A stretch of 64,000 nt of DNA, from the NCBI GenBank assembly GCA_001051155.2, contig JYIP02000007.1, positions 3,536,342 to 3,600,341 of the forward strand. Reading direction: 5' to 3'. Below, in pieces: positions 54,723 through 64,000 of the stretch; position 1 is the first letter of the stretch; the number at the start of each line of letters is the position of its first letter. The notes under the pieces are model-generated. The model searched no databases. It was not told where the DNA came from and saw nothing but the letters and a program-made list of their open reading frames with translations. The translations under genes and the position numbers were made by a program. This DNA is from Chrysoporthe austroafricana. Lineage: Eukaryota > Ascomycota > Sordariomycetes > Diaporthales > Cryphonectriaceae.

Positions 54723-55599
54723 GATGGAGTTGTATTGCTCTTCGTATCAGTCTCGAGGCATAAGAGCTCAATAGCTCGAGGAATACATCACATCAGACTT
54801 GACAGATTGTTTCACTAAAAGCATCGGTAGGTTATCTAGCCTAGATCGAAAAAGATATAGTCTCTACTTAGATATCTAGAACATCTCCGTGCTTGGAAAG
54901 TGTTGTATCGGCTAGCTAGGCGGCCGTCGCATCCTCTCAGCCGCAGCCTTAACGCAAAGCTGAGCGAGCCCTTGGGGCCCACAGGTACCGGCATGTGAAG
55001 GGACGTTCATTACTACCGATGGTAGACTACATATCTATGCCTAAGGGGTAGACCCGAACCTCTTACAAAAACTTCAAGACCTCGGTCGCGATTAAGACCT
55101 ACCTATGGTTATCACAACAAAACCTTGGTCGACAAGCGCTCCTAAAAGTCTATCATCGTAAGCACATAAACTAATAACAATCTTTTATAATTATTTAAGA
55201 TTTGAATCCTCAATTAGCTTCAATCTACATTTTGTACTACTCATACGCTGTAGGCGGCTCAGCTGTCCCCAAAAACGTCACACATCCTCCCTATATAGTT
55301 CGCAAGACTAAACGGGGAGGCGAGCGAGGATGGAGCTTTCCGAATAGAGGGTCAAGAAAAACAAGGCAGTAGGACAACAGATACAATGAAAAGAGCTCGG
55401 AGCCATCCCTATTGTCTGATCAGAACAAAACGGGCAGAACTGGGCCTGCGCGAAGACTGGCAAGGTAGAGAATAGAAGGGTTGCGGACCAGGATTTTGAT
55501 AGAAGGGCATATTGATTTATGTCCGACCATGCTTCTCTTCCATCCTCTGGAAAGGACGAGGAAGGGGCATAGCCTTCATCCCTCTATTATAGTCCCTAA
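54723..55599. other. No gene recognised
   Basis: No open frame of note, no repeat seen. Confidence 0.4.
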
Positions 55600-55857
55600 T
55601 TAGAGTCTGAAAAATGGCACGGATGTTGAATTAGGCCAGGGGTTAGAACTAGAATCCCTGCCCCCCCCCCCTCCGCGACAACGCTGAAAATCCTTCAATG
55701 CTCGAGCGTTCTTCATCTTTGTAGCAGAATGGCCTTTACAATGACTCAACATTAGTATACCAATCACACTCCCAAAAGGTACTGATGTCTTCAGCGCCCT
55801 AAGAAACAGACCGGTAACGGCGATTACTTGTTGAATATTGACAAGGCTCTCAGGCAC
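55600..55857 (-). pseudogene. Hypothetical protein start, MPESxVNIQ type
   Basis: Minus-strand frame of 85 codons from 55857 (MPESLVNIQQVIAVTGLFLR), with a polyglycine run and a stop. Only the first nine residues match the start at about 25990. Probably a relic. Confidence 0.3.
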
Positions 55858-56130
55858 CCTCTCTGGCTCCCTGGCCTGATAATCTTGTCTAGCGGTAGTG
55901 CCAAAGGATAAATCCTTTGGCGCGACCGGAGACTTTTCCTTGCTAACTACGGGTTGCTTGAGATAGCCAGCTTTCCTTTCCGTTTGCCCGGAGGGGAAAG
56001 ATAAGCTGTATTTCCAGACCCCTAGGGGGCCAGAGGGCCCTCTATATAAGGGCGGCTTTCCTCCCTTCCAGATAGTTCAGCTCAAAAAGCTTCAATATAC
56101 ACTCGTTCGTTCCCTATAAAAAACAACATT
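55826..56130 (+). promoter_or_regulatory. Repeat R3 copy 2: promoter-like segment with TATA box
   Basis: Homologous to 25985-26310. TATATAA at 56043-56049, then GGCGGCTTTCCTCCCTTCC, AAGCTTCAATATACACTCGT and an A-rich leader. The first ATG downstream (about 56161) opens no long frame, unlike copy 1, which precedes an RRM fragment. Confidence 0.6.
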
Positions 56131-57116
56131 ACTGAGCACGGATACAGTATTCACAAGAACCATGAGTTAATGCTGAGATTGATTATTGGACAGACTGTAG
56201 TCTTATACTATGAAATCTGGCTAGTGTTCGCCCCATAGCGACTGTTCTGAACTCCTTGATCAGCTGGGGTATTATTCGGCTGACCCTGATCATTATGATC
56301 TTTTCATGCTGTTTATTCTTAATCTAACTGACCTGGGTGTTGGTGTTGGTTTGCGATTCCGCCTTATTGGGCGCCCGAGGTTCCTGACGTTCTCTCAAGC
56401 TTCCGTAAAACTAGTTTCTCTCCTAATGTCTTCCTAAGAACATAGTGTACCGCTTGTGGGACGCTCCCTTCGCCGTTGAAGTGTTGTGTCAGTTTGAAAT
56501 TCATATTTTGGACGAGGGTTGTCGTGGACAGTGTTTGACTTCCGATATCATCGAAAGTTTAGCTGGGGGAGTCTAGCAGCCTACTTGAAAAGTATGAACT
56601 GAAGATGAAGAATTGCTCATTGATGAAAGACAAGACGCTCATAAAATCCGAGGGGCATCTTGTGTATGTGGAAGCTAGAATATAATCTTGGCAGTCGTAT
56701 GATTCTGGTATGCAGCTGACCCAATAATGTCACCCTCCACTATGCATGTGAGAGCCGTTCAGGAAATGAAGTCCATTTGGTTGGAGCGGCATTCCATATT
56801 ATACGAACAGGGCTAGTGAGGAAATAAAAGCTGGTAATTCGCAGTTCTATTGGATATTGGTAATGATGTAGTAATATGCTGTAATCCTCGACATAAGCGT
56901 ATGAACTTGTTCAGCTAATGAAACGGGTTGGAGAAGTTCAACGTGCATGATGCATTTGAGGGCGCCGCCGGGGAGTGAGGCAGGGGATGGATGAGTAGCA
57001 TTGTGTCTATCTAGGCATCTGGATCAAGTAATCGTCTAGCTTCTGACAGGCCTGGAATAAAGCATCGTATTCGCACCTTGTACGCGTCCCCCGGACTGCG
57101 CTAGCTTCTGGAGAGC
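56131..57116. other. No gene recognised
   Basis: A short coding-like phrase near 56265-56350 (YYSADPDHYDLFMLFILNL) without continuation; the rest has stops in all frames. Confidence 0.35.
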
Positions 57117-57124
57117 ATGACCCA

Positions 57125-57361
57125 TTGCGTCCTCCTTCGAAGCCAATGCCTGGAGACCATTACCGCTTCTGGGCTGATGAAGTGTTCCCTTCTCTTTTTG
57201 CTGAGGCCTGGCTTACGCGCGCGGCACGACGGCCGCGTCCTATCGCATCGCTGCGCTACGGGAGTAGGTACTGCGCCCTTGCTACCTCTCGGGATCGCAT
57301 CAAACAGGCGACGCAGTGCATTCCGGCTGATGCAAACTTGCGCGTGGTGAGCGTGGCGTAA
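57125..57361 (+). other. Possible upstream exon or relic before the SPOK-like gene
   Basis: Frame reads PGDHYRFWADEVFPSLFAEA and YGSRYCALATSRDRIKQATQ, protein-like, with GTGAGCGTGGCG just after, a possible donor. A TCTTGCAG acceptor stands at 57560-57568, 16 bp before the SPOK-like ATG. Joining them is not proven: a similar segment at 41258-41310 has no SPOK-like gene next to it. Confidence 0.35.
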
Positions 57362-57583
57362 GCGTGAATGCTGAAGACAGCCTTCCAAAGATATGCAAGA
57401 AAAGATGAGATGGGGTGGGCCGAATCGGTCCCGAGACCGTCCGTGCGCGTTGCCCTGCCAACTGCTGGGGGCCTGATTGGCGCTTATCCCAGGCGCCGAT
57501 AAACCAGCCGCGTCGGCTCGTTCCCCTGCCGCGACAACGTCAACATAGCATTCCTCTCTGTCTTGCAGGCGCCCAGTCGTCGC

Positions 57584-59851
57584 ATGACAACCATCACACT
57601 CGATATGGACGATGAGATCGTGAAACTTCGGCAGGCCCTTGCTGAGGCCGAGGCTCGCGCATCGAATGAGCAGCGCTGGCGCGAGGAGGAGCAACGCCGG
57701 CGCGAGGAGGCGGAACACGTCGCAAGGCCAACACAGCTACAGTCCTATCTCGAGGCCTGCCACTCCCTCAGCCTTGCTATCCGGGTGGTCACCGATCGTT
57801 CTCTGACCACACAAGGCGGCGTGACGAACCCCGTCGGCCGGATCTACCCCCGTCGGATCGTGCCATGGGACGATTTCCCAGCGAGACAGGAGGAGATCTG
57901 GGACCAGCTCTCTGAGCCATCGTTCGCCTCGCAGCGGCAGTTCCCATCCCGGCACCAGCTGGACTACGTGCTGTCTGTCATCGGCCCCATCAGCAGCGAG
58001 AACGGGCTGCGCTACTTCGAGCGCGACACCGTCGAGAATGCGGTGCAGAAGTTGGTCGGCGCGGTCCACGACCATCCGCTGCTGCGCGACCGCCTCGGCC
58101 TGCGCGGGGCCGTGTCCTTCGAGAGCCACACGAACCTTGGCGACAGCGACGGCAACGGCGACGGCAATCTCCTGTCTCAGTCTCTGGAACAGATGTCCCT
58201 GAGCCCGCGTGATGCCGGTACCGCCTCAGCGGCAGCGACGACCTCTAAGGGCCGGAAGACACTCAAGGGGATAGGGAAGGGCAACCGCGCGGACCAGTTC
58301 TGCATCTACAATACGCTGGACGGCGAGAACATCCCCAAGACGGCGATCGAATACAAGGCGCCGCACAAGCTAACGCAGGACGAGGTCACTACGGGCCTGG
58401 TTTCCGAGATCCAACCGGACCGCGACGTCATTAACAAGGACGCCAACGACTTCGCGGCTATGTCGAGGGAGCTCGCCGCTGCCGTTGTCACCCAGCTCTT
58501 CTCTTACATGGTCGGCAAGGGCATCCAGTACGGCTATGTCTCTACGGGCCAGGCCTTCGTCTTCCTGCACATCCCGAACGATCCTACTGTCGTGTATTAT
58601 TTTGTCAGTGTGCCCAACCTGGATGTTGCTGCGGACGATGAGAACAGGCTGCACCGCACGGCCGTAGCGCAGGTGTTCGCCTTTGTGCTGCAGTCCCTTC
58701 GCGCAGAACCGCCTCCACAGTCGTGGCGCGACGCGGCCGCCGTGCTTGACACGTGGGCCGTGGAGTACGACGATGTGCTGAGCAGGATCCCCGAGACGGT
58801 TCGGAAGGGCAAGGAGCCTCGCGCTTCCCCTTATAAGGCACAGCGCTGGCGTGGCTTCAAGCGCTCGCCGATTAGGACTCGGTCGAGCTGCCAGCCAGCC
58901 GGCGTCGAGCCTGGCACCCGAGACGATAGTGAAGACGACGAGGCCGGCCCGCCCTCACCAGCTGCGGAACGGTCGAGACGCCTAGGCAAGACGGCAACCA
59001 GTTCAGGAGCAGGGTCCGGGTCCGGGTCCAGCGGGCAGCGGGGACGGCGAGGGAGAGGAGGGCGGGAACAAGGAGACCCGGGCCGGAAGCGGATACAGGA
59101 ACGCCCATACTGCAGCCATCGCTGTCTTCTCGGCCTGGCCCGCGGCGGGCTGATGGACCCGAGCTGCCCCAACGCCGCGAGCCACGGCGCTGCTCACATC
59201 AGCCAGGCCGAGTTCCTGCGCCTCCTCCGCGCCCAGCTGGCCGAGGACCGCGGCCCCGACGCGGACGCCGTCCCTCTCTACCTGTCCGGCGCTGTCGGGG
59301 CGCTCTTCAAAGTTCGGCTGTCCACCCACGGCTACACGCTCGTCGCCAAGGGCGTGCAGAGACCCCACCTGGAGCGTCTCCGGCACGAGGAGCAGGTGTA
59401 CGACCGCCTCCGCCCGATCCAGGGGAAGCACGCGCCCGTGTGTCTCGGCCTGCTCGACCTGGTCCTGCCGTACTACTACGACTGTCGGGCCTTTCGGCAC
59501 TTCCTCCTGCTCAGCTGGGCCGGGAAGCCGCTACCCGGCTGCGCCGGCCTGCTCGACAAGGCGCAGGTCGTCGGCGCCGTACAGGCGGCCTTCGCAAGCC
59601 TGCACCGGCTCCGGGTCCTCCACGGTGACGCCGAGGCGCGCAACCTCACCTACGACAAGAGCATCATGATCGTCGACTTCGAGAGGGCGACGTTCTATGC
59701 CCGCCAGCCCCTCGGCCCGGTCGCCGTGAACAGCTGCACCGCCACTCGGAAGAGGAGGCGCAGCGCATCGCAAAAGCAAGAGACTTCTTGTTTCGGGAGG
59801 GAGCTGCAGTCGGCTGTGAACAGCGTGTTGAGGCATTGGAGCATACGGTGA
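57584..59851 (+). CDS. SPOK-like protein: coiled coil, PD-(D/E)XK nuclease, Cys cluster, kinase-like domain (755 aa)
   Basis: ATG 57584; the frame extends upstream to 57563 without another ATG. Residues 5-50 form a charged coiled coil (QRWREEEQRRREEAE). A PD-(D/E)XK core is visible: D237 in RADQFC, then E256-x-K258 in TAIEYKAPHKL. A disordered, basic linker (about 410-505) leads to a Cys cluster C510-x3-C514-x13-C528 with a nearby His. The kinase-like part has K589 (LVAKGV), HGDAEARN (H680, D682, N687) and DFE (698-700) in place of DFG. This order and length match SPOK spore-killer proteins of Podospora, single-gene meiotic drivers acting as both poison and antidote. All key residues are present and the frame is unbroken, so it may be functional. 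Similarity is by architecture and motifs; no alignment was possible. Confidence 0.8.
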   Translation: MTTITLDMDDEIVKLRQALAEAEARASNEQRWREEEQRRREEAEHVARPTQLQSYLEACHSLSLAIRVVTDRSLTTQGGVTNPVGRIYPRRIVPWDDFPARQEEIWDQLSEPSFASQRQFPSRHQLDYVLSVIGPISSENGLRYFERDTVENAVQKLVGAVHDHPLLRDRLGLRGAVSFESHTNLGDSDGNGDGNLLSQSLEQMSLSPRDAGTASAAATTSKGRKTLKGIGKGNRADQFCIYNTLDGENIPKTAIEYKAPHKLTQDEVTTGLVSEIQPDRDVINKDANDFAAMSRELAAAVVTQLFSYMVGKGIQYGYVSTGQAFVFLHIPNDPTVVYYFVSVPNLDVAADDENRLHRTAVAQVFAFVLQSLRAEPPPQSWRDAAAVLDTWAVEYDDVLSRIPETVRKGKEPRASPYKAQRWRGFKRSPIRTRSSCQPAGVEPGTRDDSEDDEAGPPSPAAERSRRLGKTATSSGAGSGSGSSGQRGRRGRGGREQGDPGRKRIQERPYCSHRCLLGLARGGLMDPSCPNAASHGAAHISQAEFLRLLRAQLAEDRGPDADAVPLYLSGAVGALFKVRLSTHGYTLVAKGVQRPHLERLRHEEQVYDRLRPIQGKHAPVCLGLLDLVLPYYYDCRAFRHFLLLSWAGKPLPGCAGLLDKAQVVGAVQAAFASLHRLRVLHGDAEARNLTYDKSIMIVDFERATFYARQPLGPVAVNSCTATRKRRRSASQKQETSCFGRELQSAVNSVLRHWSIR

Positions 59852-60365
59852 AAAAAGGGGTCGTTCCTCATGTATTACAGCTCGTGAACTGGCAGAAACG
59901 GGGCCATACAAAGAGGTTTCATCGTCCTTCCTGATCTTCTTGATGAAAATCTTACCACCGACCTTCGTCAAAGGCTCTGGCGTAGTGCGCTGGATGGCAA
60001 AGCCGAGCGCAACGAAGTCAACTTCGAATACCGGGTCCAAAAGCCTTGGTACTCCCCAAGCTATCAAGCTCGGAATGTCAAATTTCCCTCTCTGTTCTTC
60101 GGCTTGCCCTTTTCCCCAAGCTCTAGGTCCTCCTTTTGCTTGGAATACAAGGTCTTTAGCTGCTTCCTCTTCTCTAGACTTTGACCGTGAAGTTTGAATC
60201 CCTATTCTCGGATTCTGTCTCATGACTTTGTAGAGAATTGACTCCGCCTTTGCGGTTTGTTTGCTGTACACTTCTATTGCATGCCTGTTGCACTTCTCTT
60301 CCTCGCCGACTATCTTCAGCCTCCGGATTATTTCGACGTGATTGCGCAGATCCTGTCCTGTTCAA
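59852..60365 (-). other. Unassigned minus-strand frame downstream of the SPOK-like gene
   Basis: Frame from about 60271 to 59870 reads AKDLVFQAKGGPRAWGKGQ, FDIPSLIAWGVPRLLDPVFE and GKIFIKKIRKDDETSLYG, which looks coding, then continues antisense to the SPOK-like gene. No ATG start (GTG at 60271) and no family recognised. Possibly an exon of a decayed gene. Confidence 0.35.
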
Positions 60366-60479
60366 AGCCTGCGACGTCCAGCGTGTGCCGCGGGTGCTTT
60401 TCAGGGCCCTTTAGCTCAGAAGTGCGTATTAGCAGTACTCGTAGAGCACAAGACATGGGCGTCGGGGATTTGTCTCACC

Positions 60480-62300
60480 ATTTACGTGTGTACAGGTGAA
60501 GCACTCTGAGTTGGTGAAGGTTAGCCAGGCCGTGGCTCCCGGCCCAGCTTCTCAGCATAGCGGTGCTTCCTGTCGTGTAGAGCCAAGCCTCCGCTGCTTT
60601 TGGTGCGCCGGTAATGATAACGTTTGCGCAAAAGTTTGGTTTGTTCCAATCAAGATGGCGAATATAAAAGTCTTTTCAACATGCCTTGATGAACTCATTG
60701 CTGCATAGAGCTTGTTGGTTATCCTGCACCTCCAGTCTCAGTATCCGCTTGGCGTTCTTCTTCTTGAGCATGACAAACACGTTGGACAATGCAGTCCTAG
60801 CACCTTCGAGAAGTAGCGGATTCATCTCCACCGGAATGCCCTGAATCTTGCGATCCATCGAGCCCATGGGATCGATACTCACATCGACCTGTGCAAGCGT
60901 AATTCCGCATTTGAAGAAGGAGTACGTCTAATCGCCGTGTAGTCTGGTCAACCGGCGCTCTATGCTGAAAATGGTGTGTAACCCATGAGAAGCTGGGTGA
61001 GGGTAGAAGTCAGCATCAGAGCTGATATGCAATTGATCACCGAGGAAGCTTACGGTTCGATTTCACGAAAAAGGACTGGTATGCATCCTCGAACCCCCCC
61101 CTCCCCCGAGAGCAAACGAACTTTCTACCGGATATTTCTTGATGTCTTTATCAAGGGCATCTGATAGGATCGGCTTATATGGGGAGGCATTATTGCTCCG
61201 GGCGCTCAAAATCGCTCTATCCTTGTCTACCATAGAAGTCGCAGGTTAGGGAACCGTTCCGTCCTTATCCTTTGCGACAACCTTCGGTTTGTTGGGGCCC
61301 ACGGGTTGTCGAGCTGTTTGCTTGCGTGATTGTTAGTGAAGGAGGTACGGAGATTGATCTTGACCGTTTTTCTCCATCAAGGCCTTCGGTTGTTTCGTAA
61401 TCAGCGCGGCAACAACCCCAACAATATGCCGAGAGTTTCTTGTCATTATTTGGGTCTCAATTGCGCAAGAATTGCAAATATCTGAGGAGGCGTCCTTTCG
61501 TTACACTTTTGCTCTGTTTAGTACAGGAGGGTTGGGTCCACGGCGTCACGGAGAGATGTGTTTCCTCCATCTCTGGCTGCTCGCACTGTCTCGGCTGGTG
61601 AGATCCGAATCAGCTCCTCGGTGATGTCCAATCGCTTCTTTACTTCAACATGTAAGCAGTTCTTGCCTTCCTTATTCTGGGACGAAATGGCTTTGAATAC
61701 ATGACTGCTGCCTCCGGAGAGAGGCTGTTGTTCGGCGGCGCTGCACATCTAAGTATAATGTCTTCGACTCCACTGCGTGTCGGATACGCATATGCTGCGA
61801 AGAGATTGCATCTGCTATATGTGTCCTGTATCGAAAATATAGTAGGTCCCATGGACGCCACTATCATAACTAATAATTTTGGGGTTATGAATGTTTGGTC
61901 TGTTACTTAGATGCTGTCGAGCTTGATTTTCTTTGCCCGTTAGTGTAAAATGGTGGGGTCCTCGTCCCCAGTCTTGCACTGCATGATCTCCTCTAAGAAC
62001 TTTGCTTCATTTTGTTTTTTTAGTGTCCTCGGAGTTAGCCTCGTGCTTAGCCTGAGAATGAGGGTGTCTTGAACCTTTTTCGGGAGATTTCGACGGAACT
62101 GAGTGAGTGATGACCAAGACTCCTGCTGCCCCAGCAGTCAGAAGCTGTCACTGAGGTCATTATCATCGAAGGTGTAGTAAAGGTAACCGGAGCCGTTGAG
62201 CGTGACTCTGAGTGGAGTTGCTAAGCGATAGATGAAGGAACTTGGAGTGATGCAGGCCTGGTATTGACGAGTGATGTTCCTGCCACTGCGTCGGTGAAGT
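60480..62300 (-). pseudogene. Ankyrin-containing multidomain protein of the fungal S8-associated type, decayed
   Basis: Minus-strand pieces in order: 62290-61910 (NGSGYLYYTFDDNDLSDSF, stop, LLGQQESWSSLTQFRRNLP, CKTGDEDPTILH, stop, RAKKIKLDSI); 61748-61518, an ankyrin-like unit (GKNCLHVEVKKRLDITEELI); 60882-60480 (MDRKIQGIPVEMNPLLLEGA, VFVMLKKKNAKRILRLEVQD, stop, KDFYIRHLDWNKPNFC, WLYTTGSTAMLRSWAG). The LDW(N/R/Q)K block followed by a Leu-rich, SxNAVLRxW-like phrase is what I recall from large fungal proteins that carry ankyrin-like repeats before a subtilisin (S8) domain; no S8 triad is seen here. Multiple stops and frame changes: non-functional. Confidence 0.5.
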
Positions 62301-64000
62301 CAGCACACAATGGACAAAGTGCAGGCATCTGCTGTGGGCAGTAGCAGTCTAGAGCAGACACTGTCCGATAAATGCGCTTTATCAGCAGCTGTTGTAACAC
62401 CTCCCCAACCTCCAACCTGCATTTTGTCAATGGCCTGGAGAGGCACGGTAGGGCAGCCAGGATACGGGATCATGGACTAGGGCTAAGTGGGGGTTGTCGA
62501 AGTCTATCGTGGCGCTGACTGAGTGAATATATCTTGGAATTCCACGAGTCGGTGCATGCTGAAGCCAGGCTCTGGGCTGCATCCATCTCCTCGGAAACCA
62601 GGCTCTGTACGTACGACGCCGCATGGAGCGGGGATCGCGGCCATGATAACATCCTGGGCTACACTGAGAACGCGGCGTTGTCTTTAGATTCCCAATAGTG
62701 GTCTAGGGAGGGTCGGCGAGGACGCCCTCCTGGTTGGCTGTCCTGGCCAACTTGATGTGTCATTGTAAGTACGAGTCTAGTCACTCGACCGGTGGCCGCG
62801 TCGACATCCCCTCGATGTTCCCTTAGCCTTTGACATGTCATGCCGACTACCCCCCGACACCCTGTTTCCTTATCTTCGTCGCCGAAAATCTCGATCATTA
62901 GTCTTGCGGACCCGTAGGTGATGGAGGCGCTAGTGCTTGTGCTGTCCTTCGGCACGAGCCCCGGAGTAGGATTTTGGGGGCGCCAGACCGAGTTGCCACA
63001 GTCCGTGGTACTTCTCTACGGGCCGCAGTCCTAGCACTGCGACGAGGCGATTGGGTGAATGTCGAAAATCGAGGTGTATTTCTTGTGCTTTTCCTTAGCT
63101 GCAGATGATCTGTAGGGTGCCTGCTCCCCTTCTAATTTGGTCCGTTTGTGGTCCTCACTGCACATTCATCGCCATCTGGTCTTCCAACCTCAGTAGTTGT
63201 AGACTCCTGTGAGTCCACAGTCGATTCTGTATCGGCACTGTTGGACATCTCACTGCGAAAGCCCAGATCGTCACCGCCACGTCTAAACCGCTTGGAAGGC
63301 GGTCTATCGTCGGCAGCATCGTCGCGGCTACGCTTTAGTTTTGCTCCTTGATCACCGGGACCGTCCTTATTGTCCGACGTCGGGCCAGGCTTACCAGCAT
63401 CCCGCTTCTGCTTGATGATTCGATCTCACGTGGCCTCATCATCGCTATTACATCTGGATATCCTTCTTGTGCCACGTACGACGTTCGGACCGTCTCAGTC
63501 ACGCTGGATCCGCTTAACTCGGCCTCAATGAGCGGTGACTTGCTGCAGGGTCTTTCAGATACCTTGTGGTTTCACACCGCTACGTCGAGAGGACGACTGC
63601 CGTCTGAAATGCTTCTGCATCCTTATCTTCGTGGCCGGAAATCCCGACTATTGGTCTTGCGACCCCGTAAGTGATAGAGGCGCTGATGCCTGTACCATCC
63701 TTCGGCGCGAGCGTCGGGGAGGGCTTTTGCGGCGCCGGATCAAGTCATAACAATCTGTATCTCCTCCTGATGGCCGGCGATCCGAACACTGCGACGAAGC
63801 GGTTGGCTGGTCGTCGAAGACTAAGGTGCATTTCTTTTATCGTCAACTGTGTCGTGGCTGTATTCACCCGGAGCGTTCCGCCTCTGCCTCTTGGGACTTC
63901 GATCTCCTATGATCTCGTCTTGGCCGCGTTCGAGCCTCCTCTTCCTCCCTTTCCGGCCATCCGAGCTACTTTCGGCGATCTCGGTTTGCTTCAACTCGAG
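62301..64000 (-). pseudogene. Basic disordered region, probable 5' part of the same gene, duplicated
   Basis: Minus strand near 64000-63740 reads SSDGRKGRKRRLERGQDEII, GDRSPKRQRRNAPGEY and SQPLRRSVRIAGHQEE. In another frame, about 63400-62900, it reads KRSRDDAADDRPPSKRFRRG, RKSTRNTPRFSTFTQSPRRS and ARTAARREVPRTVATRSG. GAGGCGCT...CCTACGGG-type phrases recur at 62920 and 63670, so a segment of about 750 bp is tandemly repeated. Then 62652-62427 gives partial readings on two frames. Probably an N-terminal nuclear-type disordered region; the gene continues beyond the window. Confidence 0.4.

Noticed and set aside
25985..56130. R3 copies as the two LTRs of one 30-kb retroelement
   Set aside because: No TG...CA ends, no gag/pol between them in a matching arrangement, and the flanks hold no target duplication that I can see.
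57101..57718. 205-codon minus frame starting with a signal-peptide-like MFRLLAPALLLLAPALL
   Set aside because: Its 5' part is antisense to the coiled coil of the SPOK-like gene; the Leu/Ala run is the reverse of charged codons. No ATG and no family.

Overview
The window reads as nuclear DNA of a filamentous ascomycete (Pezizomycotina, probably Sordariomycetes). Signs of this are very short GT-AG introns (51, 56, 59, 59 and 65 bp), fungal-only families (DUF3723, FunK1-type kinase, SPOK-type protein, tannase), and an AT-rich block of Ty3/gypsy relics whose damage looks like repeat-induced point mutation (RIP, C to T). It looks like an accessory, repeat-rich, gene-poor compartment. I saw no rRNA or tRNA gene.

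Layout. 1-16,970: a nest of chromodomain Ty3/gypsy elements, all inactivated. Element A is inserted in B, B in C, and the complete element D (8973-16302, two 449-bp LTRs, 5-bp target duplication) lies in the 3' LTR of C. Each + strand copy carries a cysteine-rich ORF on the opposite strand between pol and the 3' LTR. 16,970-30,000: GC-rich DNA with an AGCT-rich satellite family, a DUF3723 pseudogene (20757-23542) that splices cleanly but has six premature stops, a fold-back element, a small coiled-coil gene, a decayed RRM fragment, and an intact basic low-complexity gene (28814-29956, minus). 30,000-37,900: an intact FHA-like/protein kinase gene (30269-32032), then a repeat jungle with kinase debris. 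37,900-49,500: decayed genes (SET domain joined to the N-terminus of a FunK1 kinase, a secreted cysteine protein, a tannase, a glycosidase-like N-terminus). 49,534-52,276: a two-intron gene made by in-frame fusion of two tandem copies of a nuclease-like protein. 57,584-59,851: an intact 755-aa gene with the SPOK spore-killer architecture (coiled coil, PD-(D/E)XK nuclease, cysteine cluster, kinase-like domain). 60,480-64,000: a degenerate minus-strand ankyrin-type multidomain gene.

How the parts fit. The credible intact genes are few: the coiled-coil gene, the basic protein, the FHA-kinase, the fused nuclease-like gene and the SPOK-like gene. Most others carry nonsense codons explainable by C to T changes, so RIP or similar decay has worked on duplicated genes as well as transposons. 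DUF3723 genes and SPOK genes are both known as cargo of giant Starship elements, so this may be a decayed cargo region. No DUF3435 tyrosine recombinase (captain) or element boundary was found here, so that remains inference.
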